From Betaproteobacteria bacterium (GTDB lineage: Bacteria > Pseudomonadota > Gammaproteobacteria > Burkholderiales > SG8-41): DNA of 9,233 nt. Shown here one piece after another: positions 1-5,808 of this stretch (position 1 is the first letter of the stretch; each line of letters starts with the position of its first letter). The position numbers were made by a program, and so were the translations under genes. The stretch is taken from positions 1 through 9,233 of the forward strand of contig JANXRI010000056.1 of the NCBI GenBank assembly GCA_025353085.1, given 5' to 3'. Below the pieces are notes generated by a model. That model did not search any database. It saw only the letters and a list, made by a program, of their open reading frames with translations, and was not told where the DNA came from.

Positions 1-1
1 C

Positions 2-493
2 GCGCATGTCAGCACCAACACACTGCATCATTGCGGCTGGGAATACGATCCGGCGAAAGTTCAGGGCGTGCTCGCCGCGCAAATGAATTTACGCTACGGC
101 ATGGCGGTGATGGCGCTCGAGCGATGTGCAACCGTCGCGCAATTCACCGAAGACAAAATGCGCGATCCGATAATTTTCGAATTTGTGCGGCGCGTGAAAG
201 TTGAGATCGAGCCTGCATTCGACGCTGGCGGCGGCAAACACCGCGTCGCGTGCCGCGCGGTAGTCGTCTGCCGTAACGGCGCGCGCCATGAAGCGCAGGT
301 GCTGTTCCGCAAAGGCAGTCATGAAGATCCGATGTCCGGCGCTGAGATCGGCGAGAAATTTATGGACCTCGCGCGCAAAACCGTGTCGGCATCAACCGCA
401 CAGCGCATTGCCGACACCGTAGGAAAGCTCGATCGACTCGACAATTCAAACATGCTCACGCAACTGCTTGGTGTCCCGGCGCAAGGGAAATGA
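2..493 (+). CDS. MmgE/PrpD family protein, C-terminal part (5' end outside window)
   Basis: The reading frame is open from base 2 and ends at TGA 491-493, giving 163 visible residues. It starts upstream of the window, so the internal ATG/GTG codons near 68 are not the start. The visible part resembles the C-terminal half of MmgE/PrpD proteins: an HHCGWEYDP-like segment, then AAQMNLRYGMAVMALER, then a beta-rich region with conserved valines (VKVEIEP) and a late SGAEIGEKFMDLAR helix. Known members include 2-methylcitrate dehydratase (PrpD) and cis-aconitate decarboxylase; most betaproteobacterial paralogues have no assigned substrate. The catalytic region lies mainly outside the window, so the reaction cannot be named. 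It directly precedes a Bug binding-protein gene with overlapping stop and start, implying one operon for uptake and metabolism of an organic acid. Family assignment is fairly firm; function is open. Confidence 0.8.
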   Translation, partial: AHVSTNTLHHCGWEYDPAKVQGVLAAQMNLRYGMAVMALERCATVAQFTEDKMRDPIIFEFVRRVKVEIEPAFDAGGGKHRVACRAVVVCRNGARHEAQVLFRKGSHEDPMSGAEIGEKFMDLARKTVSASTAQRIADTVGKLDRLDNSNMLTQLLGVPAQGK

Positions 494-1473
494 TGGTGCG
501 AACCTTGTGTCACTTGGCGGTGACGCTCATGCTTGCGGGCGGCGTGCCCGGCCGTGATGCGACCGCCGCCGACACCTATCCCGTCAAACCTGTGCGCATC
601 GTGATCGGCTTCTCCCCCGGCGGCTATATCGATCTAACGGCGCGGTTGGTAGCAGCTCCGCTCGCCTCGGCACTTGGCCAGCAAGTCGTCGTCGATAATC
701 GCAGCGGCGCGGGCGGGGTCGTCGGCACTGAAATTGCCGCACACTCGCCGCCCGATGGCTATACGCTGACGATCGGCAGCGTAGGCACGCATGCAATCAA
801 TCAGACGTTGTACCGCAAGCTGCCGTACAACGTCGTGAAGGATTTTCAGCCGATCGCGCGGCTTTCGGATTCGCCCAACATCCTCGCGGTGCATCCATCG
901 CTGCCAGTGAATTCGGTCAAGGATTTGATTGCGCTGGCCAAGGCGCGGCCCGCGCAAATCATGTATGCATCCGCCGGCGCTGGAACTTCGACGCATATCG
1001 CCGCGGTGTTGCTCGAATATCTCGGCCACATCAAGCTCGTACACATTCCGTACAAAGGCGGCGGTCCGGCCATCATCGACGTGGTGGCGGGCCAGGTTCC
1101 CGTCACGTTCGGCACCGCGGCGTCGGTGTCTCCGCAAACGAAGAGCGGCCGCCTGCGCGGCATTGCGATCACCGGCAGCCAGCGCTCGACACTGTTGCCT
1201 GATTTACCGACGATCGCCGAATCGGGATTGCCCGGCTATGAAATGATTAACTGGCTCGGACTATTTGCGCCCACCGGCACGCCGCGCGCAGTGGTCGACC
1301 GGTTGGCGAGTGAGGCGTTACGCATCGTGCGCACACCGGAGGTGCGCGACCGGCTCAACGCGCAAGGCGCCGAGCCATCACCATTGAACACCGATGAATT
1401 CACGCCGTTCGTCAAACGCGAAGTGGAGAAGTGGGCGAAAGTTGTCACCGCCACCGGCATGACCGTCGAGTGA
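490..1473 (+). CDS. Bug/TctC-family periplasmic solute-binding protein (copy 1)
   Basis: This is a 327-residue protein of usual Bug length. An N-terminal signal peptide (residues 1 to about 26, hydrophobic LAVTLMLAGG, AxA-type site near ATAA) is followed by the family opening YPVKPVRIVIGFSPGG. The first ligand loop is FSPGGYID (41-48), with the Asp that in characterised Bug proteins contacts the ligand. VVDNRSGAGG (67-76), SAGAGTSTH (161-169) and the second loop HIPYKGGGP (185-193) are also typical. The family binds carboxylates or similar small molecules in the periplasm for tripartite tricarboxylate transport or sensing; the ligand cannot be told from sequence. ATG at 490 overlaps the upstream stop as ATGA. 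A second ATG at 493 sits 5 nt after AAGGG (483-487) and may be the real start. Both imply translational coupling to the MmgE/PrpD gene. No TctA/TctB subunit is nearby. Confidence 0.93.
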   Translation: MMVRTLCHLAVTLMLAGGVPGRDATAADTYPVKPVRIVIGFSPGGYIDLTARLVAAPLASALGQQVVVDNRSGAGGVVGTEIAAHSPPDGYTLTIGSVGTHAINQTLYRKLPYNVVKDFQPIARLSDSPNILAVHPSLPVNSVKDLIALAKARPAQIMYASAGAGTSTHIAAVLLEYLGHIKLVHIPYKGGGPAIIDVVAGQVPVTFGTAASVSPQTKSGRLRGIAITGSQRSTLLPDLPTIAESGLPGYEMINWLGLFAPTGTPRAVVDRLASEALRIVRTPEVRDRLNAQGAEPSPLNTDEFTPFVKREVEKWAKVVTATGMTVE

Positions 1474-1475
1474 GT

Positions 1476-1531
1476 GTAGCGCGGGTGCCGCGCCGACATT
1501 GACACGGTAGCAGGCGGGGCGCCTGCGCTAC
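1476..1531. repeat. REP-like imperfect inverted repeat, possible terminator
   Basis: Two 19-nt arms, 1476-1494 (GTAGCGCGGGTGCCGCGCC) and 1513-1531, are inverted copies of each other matching at 16 of 19 positions, separated by an 18-nt spacer. The element begins 2 nt after the stop codon of the first Bug gene. The GTAGCGC-GG-GCC-CGCC arm and the paired layout look like interspersed palindromic (REP/BIME-type) elements. It could also form a stable hairpin that ends or protects the mRNA. There is no U-tract, so an intrinsic terminator is not assured. Confidence 0.55.
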
Positions 1532-1570
1532 TTAGTTGGGCGCGACGCCTTGGCGGAATTTAAGTTTTGA

Positions 1571-2038
1571 ATGAAAGCGATGACCGCAAAAATACGCAAA
1601 CTCGAAGCGCGCGATAAATCGCGCTGGCGCGAACTGTGGGATGGATATTGCCTTTTTTATGAGCGTGAGCCAGCACCGAAAGTAAGCGACTATACTTGGC
1701 AGCGCCTCATGGATCCGGTCTCCGCGGTGCATGGCATCGTTGCCGAGCGCGCCGGCGACGGTGTAATCGGCATCGCCAATTACATCGTTCACGAGAATAC
1801 TTCGACGTTGACGCCGATATGCTATCTACAGGATTTATTCGTGAATCCCAAATTGCGTGCAGGCGGCGTGGGCAAACAATTGGTCGACTGGCTGGTGGCC
1901 GAAATGCAAACGCAAGGCTGGTCGCGTCTATACTGGAACACGAAAGAAAACAATTACCGCGCGCGCGGGCTGTACGACAAATACACGCCGCACAGCGGGT
2001 TCCTGCGCTACGTCATCACCCATCCCCAAATCGGATAA
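1571..2038 (+). CDS. GNAT-family N-acetyltransferase
   Basis: The protein has 155 residues, a normal length for a single-domain GNAT enzyme. The acetyl-CoA pyrophosphate-binding motif A is visible as LQDLFVNPKLRAGGVGKQL (about 86-104), with the R-x-x-G-x-G signature at 96-101. It is followed by a helix (VDWLVAEMQTQG) and a motif B-like LYWNTKENNYRARGLYDKY (about 120-138). Such enzymes transfer an acetyl group from acetyl-CoA to an amine; the substrate is not predictable and it could be a small molecule or a protein N-terminus. An alternative start is ATG 1580, three codons in; neither has a strong ribosome binding site. The gene is convergent with the minus-strand Bug gene, with only 16 nt between the stops, and has no obvious functional link to its neighbours. 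It probably has its own promoter after the REP-like repeat. Confidence 0.88.
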   Translation: MKAMTAKIRKLEARDKSRWRELWDGYCLFYEREPAPKVSDYTWQRLMDPVSAVHGIVAERAGDGVIGIANYIVHENTSTLTPICYLQDLFVNPKLRAGGVGKQLVDWLVAEMQTQGWSRLYWNTKENNYRARGLYDKYTPHSGFLRYVITHPQIG

Positions 2039-2054
2039 TCCCCAGGCGCCGGCG

Positions 2055-3020
2055 TTACGATTCGGGTTTGAGCCCCGCCTTGCGTGCGACTTCGGTCCAG
2101 CGCGTCACTTCGCTTTGCACGAAGGCCGCAAACTCGGCGGGCGTGCTGCCGACGGGTTCGGCGCCCTCGCGCTGGAAACGCTCGCGAATAGCCGGCAGCG
2201 CCATCACCCGCACGTACTCGCGATAGAGTGCGTTGATTATCGCGGGCGGCGTTTTGGGCGGCGCCCAAATCCCGTACCAATGCGGAATGTCGATGCCCTT
2301 GATCCCGGCTTCATCGAGCGTTGGCGCGTCGGGGAAAACAGGCGTGCGCTTGATCGTTGATACGGCTAGTGCGCGCAGCTTGCCTGCCTCGACATGCGAA
2401 CGCACGACCAGCGGTACGATAAACGCATAAGCCGCTTCGCCCGAAATCAATGCGATCGTCGCCGGTGCGGCGCCCCGATACGGCACGTGAATGCTGCGGA
2501 TGCCGGCGACTTGCTGAAAAAGTTCGCCGACGACATGCGAAATGAAACCTAAACCCGTCGAAGCGAACACGAGTTCGCCGGGCCGCCGCTTGGCGAGCGC
2601 CAGAAATTCGCGAATGTTTTTGACCGGCAGCGCAGGCGGCACGACCAGCACGTTGGGTATGCGCACAATCTGCGTGACCGGTGCCAGGTCGCGTACGACA
2701 TCGTAGCCGAGCTTCGCGTACAGTGGCCGGCTCGTGATCATGCTCGCGGTGTGGATCATGATCATCTGTCCATCGGGCGCCGCGCGCGCAATGGCTTCCG
2801 CGGCGATATGGCCGCTTGCCCCCGAGCGGTTTTCAACAACCACCGGCTGCCCGAACGTCCTGGTCATTTCGACCGCCATCACACGCATCAATACGTCGGT
2901 GCCGCCGCCCGGCGCAAAGCCATCGAGTACGACGATCGGACGACTTGGCCATTCTGCCGCGAACGGCGAGCCGGCGATTATCAGCAGGGCGCCTGCTATA
3001 CCTATTCGCAGCGGCTTCAT
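2055..3020 (-). CDS. Bug/TctC-family periplasmic solute-binding protein (copy 2)
   Basis: This 321-residue protein has a clear Sec signal peptide (MKPLRIGIAGALLIIAG, cleavage near SPFAA at about residue 22). The mature start WPSRPIVVLDGFAPGGGTD carries the canonical first ligand loop APGGGTD (36-42, Asp42). Other family landmarks are VVENRSGASG (61-70), FASTGLGFISH (152-162), the second loop HVPYRGAAP (178-186) and a C-terminal STPAEFAAFVQSEVTRW. The expected role is periplasmic binding of a carboxylate-like solute. Its ATG overlaps the stop of the upstream coiled-coil gene by 4 nt (ATGA, 3017-3020) and has no clear Shine-Dalgarno of its own, so translation is probably coupled. It is convergent with the GNAT gene. 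It is distinct from the other two copies in the window, so it is not a recent tandem duplicate. Confidence 0.93.
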   Translation of the reverse strand: MKPLRIGIAGALLIIAGSPFAAEWPSRPIVVLDGFAPGGGTDVLMRVMAVEMTRTFGQPVVVENRSGASGHIAAEAIARAAPDGQMIMIHTASMITSRPLYAKLGYDVVRDLAPVTQIVRIPNVLVVPPALPVKNIREFLALAKRRPGELVFASTGLGFISHVVGELFQQVAGIRSIHVPYRGAAPATIALISGEAAYAFIVPLVVRSHVEAGKLRALAVSTIKRTPVFPDAPTLDEAGIKGIDIPHWYGIWAPPKTPPAIINALYREYVRVMALPAIRERFQREGAEPVGSTPAEFAAFVQSEVTRWTEVARKAGLKPES

Positions 3021-3661
3021 CGTTGGCTGTTCGCCCGGTTGAATTCAGCGAGGGCGGCGCGCGCCCGGTTCCATTCGGCGTCCGCGGTATTGTAATGGCT
3101 GACGGCGTCGTTCCAGTCTTTAATTGTGCTATCGGGGCTGGTTGCTTTCCGTCCGGCAAGCCGGCGCTCAGCGGGGTTTTGGCGCCGCTCGGAACGGGGC
3201 TTGCGCCGTTCGTTGGCGGTGCCGCGGCGCTCGACCGGCGCGGGTGCGGCGGTGGGAGTCTGCTCGCGTTCAGCGCGCGCCCGTGCCACCGCGGCCAGCG
3301 CGGTGTCCGCCTTGTCGCGCTCGGCGCGCGTTCTGACGAGAGCGGCTTCAAGCGCCGTTCGCTGCTGCAATAAAGTGTCCATGCGCTCGAGGTCCTTGAA
3401 TTCAACGCCGAGCTTTTCGATTAGGGCGCTCGCCCGGTTCCATTCGGCATCCGCCTGCACCCAGTTCGAGCGAACCTTGTCGTAAGTGACGCTGGCGTCA
3501 TCCTGGTTGCGCCAGTTGGCGCCGGCCTTTGCCCGATCGGCGGCGGCTTTTTCGCGGTCGGCGTGGGCCTGTGCGAGCGCGGCCCGGATGTTTTCACGTG
3601 CGTTCATAATGTTTGGTCCATGGTATTTGAGTTGCTGTTGCGTGCGGGAGACTGTCGGCAC
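3017..3661 (-). CDS. Coiled-coil protein of unknown function with duplicated segment
   Basis: I do not recognise this protein. It has 214 residues from GTG 3661 or 196 from ATG 3607 (MNARENIRAALAQAHADREK); neither start has a good ribosome binding site. The ATG gives a more natural helical N-terminus. No signal peptide or membrane segment is visible, so it is probably cytoplasmic. In 214-residue numbering, 20-135 is Ala/Arg/Glu-rich and likely helical coiled coil; 140-171 is a basic linker with five regularly spaced ERR or similar triplets; 172-214 is a second helical piece. The octapeptide ADAEWNRA occurs at both 70-77 and 193-200, each after a Trp/Tyr-containing segment, so a module appears to be duplicated. 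Its stop overlaps the start of Bug copy 2, and GTG 3661 lies one codon after the stop of a Bug remnant, in the same frame. The sustained open frame and overlap support a real gene. Confidence 0.6.
   Translation of the reverse strand: MPTVSRTQQQLKYHGPNIMNARENIRAALAQAHADREKAAADRAKAGANWRNQDDASVTYDKVRSNWVQADAEWNRASALIEKLGVEFKDLERMDTLLQQRTALEAALVRTRAERDKADTALAAVARARAEREQTPTAAPAPVERRGTANERRKPRSERRQNPAERRLAGRKATSPDSTIKDWNDAVSHYNTADAEWNRARAALAEFNRANSQR
3062..3454. repeat. Internal direct repeat within the coiled-coil gene
   Basis: The 24-nt stretches 3062-3085 and 3431-3454 differ at one position only. Both encode, on the minus strand, the shared ADAEWNRA peptide. Identity at DNA level, not only protein level, suggests a fairly recent duplication or gene conversion inside the gene. 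Confidence 0.8.
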
Positions 3662-3664
3662 CCG

Positions 3665-3838
3665 TCAATCGGCGCGCGCGCCCGTCGCCTTGATGACTTT
3701 GCCGTACTTGTCGTATTCGTTGCGAATATACGCCGCGAATTCTGCTGGTGTGCTGGCCGCCGGATCGGCGACGAACGCCATCAGGCGTTCCCGATAAAGA
3801 GCGGAGCCGACGACTTTCAGCGCTTCCAACGCGTGCAT
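3665..3838 (-). pseudogene. C-terminal remnant of a Bug/TctC-family gene
   Basis: On the minus strand, the frame ending at TGA 3667-3665 reads about 57 residues from ATG 3838. The last 40 or so are a convincing Bug C-terminus: YRERLMAFVADPAASTPAEF, then AAYIRNEYDKYGKVIKATGARAD. The signal peptide, both ligand loops and the whole first domain (about 260 residues) are missing. The frame upstream of residue 1 stays open to about 3919 but does not resemble the family. I read it as a decayed or deleted fourth Bug gene. The deletion junction probably lies near 3840, between this remnant and the divergent MFS gene. If it is still translated, it could couple translation of the coiled-coil gene, which lies in the same frame just downstream. 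Confidence 0.7.
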
Positions 3839-3990
3839 TGTCCCGACTCCCTTAGGGCTGCAGTGGCCGCACCGCGAACCCGCTATGGTAGAGCATTTCG
3901 ACCGCGCGCCGCGGCGCTGTTATCCTAGGCGTACAACAAGAAGCGCGATGGAGTAATGATGTACGGAGGAGATTCTGGCGCAGGCGCGTC
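3839..3990. promoter_or_regulatory. Divergent intergenic region and MFS leader
   Basis: This 152-nt stretch separates the minus-strand Bug remnant from the plus-strand MFS gene. A strong Shine-Dalgarno-like GGAGGAG (3965-3971) is present but sits 19 nt before the GTG start, farther than optimal. A 12-codon ORF starts at ATG 3956 (or 3959), runs through the GGAGGAG and stops at TGA 3992-3994, overlapping the MFS GTG by 2 nt. A TATCCT hexamer (3921-3926) could be a weak -10 element, but no convincing -35 is visible. On the minus strand, codons ending at TAA 3854-3852 look somewhat protein-like (RRAVEMLYHSGFAVRPLQP) but match no family I can name. Confidence 0.4.
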
Positions 3991-5256
3991 GTGAGCATCA
4001 TTTCAGAGACGTCCGCGCTCGCGCCTTTCCGGTTGCGCAGTTTCCGTTTGCAGTGGCCCGCCGACATGGCGACTTCGTGGGCGTTCGAAATGGAGTCGCT
4101 GATCCTCGTCTGGTACGTGCTGGTCGAGACTCAATCGGTGCTGATGCTCGCGCTGTTTGCCTCATTGCAGTTTACCGGCACCTTGATCGGCCCGATGTTC
4201 GGCGTGATGGGCGATCGCATCGGCCATCGTAATCTGCTGTGCGCAATGCGCGCGGTGTACGCCACGCTGGCAACTACTCTGATGGTGCTGACGCTCGCGG
4301 GCCTCGTCACCCCGGTATACGTGTTTATCATCGCGGCGTTGACCGGTCTCGTGCGTCCCTCGGACATCGGCATGCGTGCCGCAGTCGTCGGTGCAACGAT
4401 GCCAAGCGCGCAACTCATGGCGGCCATGGGCATCCAGCGCACGACGCAAGACACCGCACGCATCGCGGGCGCTTTGACCGGCGCCGGCCTCGTTGCGCTG
4501 CTCGGAATGGGCGCGGCTTATGCGGTCGTGGCGGCTCTATACGGCAGCAGTCTGCTCCTCACCTGGAAAGCTGGCGGTGTACGTGCGGTCGCCGACGCCC
4601 AGGTCGCGCACGGAAATGCCCCCGCGCGCGCCTCGCCGTGGCGCGAATTGAAGGAAGGTCTCTCGTATGTACGCAACACGCCGCTGTTGCTCGCGGTGAT
4701 GTGTCTCGCCTTTCTGCTCAACTTGACCGCGTTTCCGCTGATGAACGGCTTGCTGCCGTACGTCGTCAAAGAAATTTATCACAGCAACCAGGCCGTTCTC
4801 GGCTACATGGTCGCCGGCACATCATTCGGCGCGCTCACGGGCTCTATTATCCTGAGCCGGCACGGCAGCGCCGTGCGCGCTGCGCGAATCATTCTGATTG
4901 CGAGTGTCGCGTGGTACTCATTGATGTTGGTGTTTTCTCAGATGCAGACGCCGGCCGCCGGCATAGTGGCGCTCGTGTTCGCCGGTTTCGCGCAAAGCAT
5001 GAGCCAGGTGCCAATGGCCACTTTACTGCTGCGCAATGCCGACCCCCGATTGCGCGGCAGGGTAATGGGAATACGCATGCTGGCAATCAACGGCAATGTG
5101 CCGGGGTTATTGATCTCGGGTCCGCTGATTGCAGGCGTCGGCTATGCATGGACCGCCGGAATTTATTGCGCCATCGGTAGCGTGTTCACCGTGCTGATTG
5201 GAATGCACTGGCGCCAGTATCTGTGGCAGCGGGATGCGGCGGCGAATAAGCGCTGA
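3991..5256 (+). CDS. Major facilitator superfamily transporter (EntS/MFS_3-like)
   Basis: This 421-residue protein has about 12 predicted hydrophobic transmembrane segments, normal for MFS permeases. The N-terminus APFRLRSFRLQWPADM before the first segment is typical of the MFS_3 group, which includes the enterobactin exporter EntS and many unassigned exporters. The motif A loop between helices 2 and 3 is GVMGDRIGHR (71-80), with the key Asp75 and Arg76. A similar but weaker loop in the second half (LRNADPRLRGRVMG) precedes helix 10 or 11. The likely role is proton-coupled export of a small molecule across the inner membrane; the substrate is unknown. GTG 3991 is preferred because the N-terminal FRLRSFRL segment is family-typical and the next ATG (4066) would remove it. 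The gene appears monocistronic, running away from the Bug remnant block. Confidence 0.88.
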   Translation: MSIISETSALAPFRLRSFRLQWPADMATSWAFEMESLILVWYVLVETQSVLMLALFASLQFTGTLIGPMFGVMGDRIGHRNLLCAMRAVYATLATTLMVLTLAGLVTPVYVFIIAALTGLVRPSDIGMRAAVVGATMPSAQLMAAMGIQRTTQDTARIAGALTGAGLVALLGMGAAYAVVAALYGSSLLLTWKAGGVRAVADAQVAHGNAPARASPWRELKEGLSYVRNTPLLLAVMCLAFLLNLTAFPLMNGLLPYVVKEIYHSNQAVLGYMVAGTSFGALTGSIILSRHGSAVRAARIILIASVAWYSLMLVFSQMQTPAAGIVALVFAGFAQSMSQVPMATLLLRNADPRLRGRVMGIRMLAINGNVPGLLISGPLIAGVGYAWTAGIYCAIGSVFTVLIGMHWRQYLWQRDAAANKR

Positions 5257-5312
5257 CCGCGGCTGCGACACTGGAACGACAGCTGATGCTTTTGCGATTA
5301 AACACAGGCGTT

Positions 5313-5334
5313 ACAAAGAGTGGCTTCGCTTTGT
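5313..5334 (+). terminator. Weak hairpin downstream of the MFS gene
   Basis: ACAAAG (5313-5318) and CTTTGT (5329-5334) form a perfect 6-bp inverted repeat around a 10-nt loop, 57 nt after the MFS stop. No U-tract follows, so intrinsic termination is only a possibility. Confidence 0.25.
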
Positions 5335-5444
5335 GCGCTAACGTACCGTGGGCGTGGATTCGCGGGGCTAAGGTAAGAATTGGCTGATGCTTGGGCCAGG
5401 AAGCGAATTACTCTACGTGCGACTACTTCAGTTTATTTGATCGG

Positions 5445-5699
5445 ATGGAGCGAGCGCTTGTGCTGAATCTAGATATTCAGCTCCCCGAGCCGGAGCTGGA
5501 AGCGATATTAAGAAAGCATTGCGGCCAGTTCGGCACGGTCAGGTTTATTCGCCTGCTCCCGGTGGCCAAGGACAATCTGCACCGCTTTGCATTTGTGTAG
5601 ATGGCCACTTTGGCTGAGAACCTGGATTTAACGGTCGCGGCCGGCGGATCGACGCTCGGCTCGGGCGCGGTTGCTCTGCGTTTAGAAGCAGATTGCTAA
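5445..5699 (+). pseudogene. Small RRM-like RNA-binding protein frame interrupted by an in-frame TAG
   Basis: From ATG 5445 the frame gives 51 residues before TAG 5598-5600, then continues in the same frame for 32 codons to TAA 5697-5699. Read through, it would be 84 residues plus the stop position, the size of a single RNA recognition motif. The pattern fits an RRM: strand 1 ALVLNLDIQL, helix 1 PEPELEAILRKHCGQFG, strand 2 TVRFIRLLP, then strand 3 HRFAFV-stop-M. That last block matches the RNP1 pattern with the stop at the variable position, where Glu is common. A last strand could be GAVALRLEA. A GAG-to-TAG or CAG-to-TAG change would explain the break. A TTG start at 5391 would add 18 residues with no family resemblance, and no good ribosome binding site is seen for either start. 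It may be a recent pseudogene, a real truncated product or a sequencing error. The RRM call rests on visual pattern only. Confidence 0.45.
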
Positions 5700-5751
5700 C
5701 AAAGGCGGAACACAAAAATAATTCGGTAATTGACGCGACTATTTAGTGTGC

Positions 5752-5778
5752 GGACGCGCGAATTTGCGCTTAGCGTCC
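5752..5778 (-). terminator. Inverted repeat downstream of the CoA-transferase gene
   Basis: GGACGC (5752-5757) and GCGTCC (5773-5778) pair across 15 nt, and an internal GCGC/GCGC can extend the structure. It lies about 30 nt beyond the CoA-transferase stop on the minus strand. There is no U-tract, so it may be a rho-dependent or processing hairpin, or chance. Confidence 0.25.
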
Positions 5779-5808
5779 CTGGCGGCTATTTGCCCGCAAA
5801 AGAAGCGA

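Larger units (their letters stand above)
5257..5808. other. Mostly non-coding stretch between the MFS and CoA-transferase genes
   Basis: Apart from the RRM-like frame, these 552 nt show no convincing gene on either strand. The flanks are relatively AT-rich (for example 5700-5750), unlike the neighbouring genes. One inverted repeat near each end may be a transcript end for the two converging genes. Confidence 0.5.

Noticed and set aside
2039..2054. Terminator between the convergent GNAT and Bug copy 2 genes
   Set aside because: Only 16 nt separate the stops and no useful hairpin with a U-tract is present there.
2833..3405. Minus-strand 190-codon frame overlapping the coiled-coil and Bug copy 2 genes
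   Set aside because: It spans two better-supported genes and has Ser/Arg/Pro-rich low-complexity composition.
3852..3917. Protein-like minus-strand tail RRAVEMLYHSGFAVRPLQP ending at TAA 3854-3852
   Set aside because: It is short, unrecognised and its upstream frame runs into the MFS gene on the other strand. It may be another gene remnant, but this is not supported well enough to annotate.
4239..5180. Long plus-strand open frame (313 codons) inside the MFS gene in another frame
   Set aside because: It is rich in Arg, His and Gly, has no hydrophobic pattern and lies wholly inside a clear membrane transporter gene, so it is a frame shadow.
5391..5444. TTG start giving an 18-residue extension of the RRM-like frame
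   Set aside because: The extension shows no family pattern and no ribosome binding site precedes it; ATG 5445 sits right at the first predicted strand.
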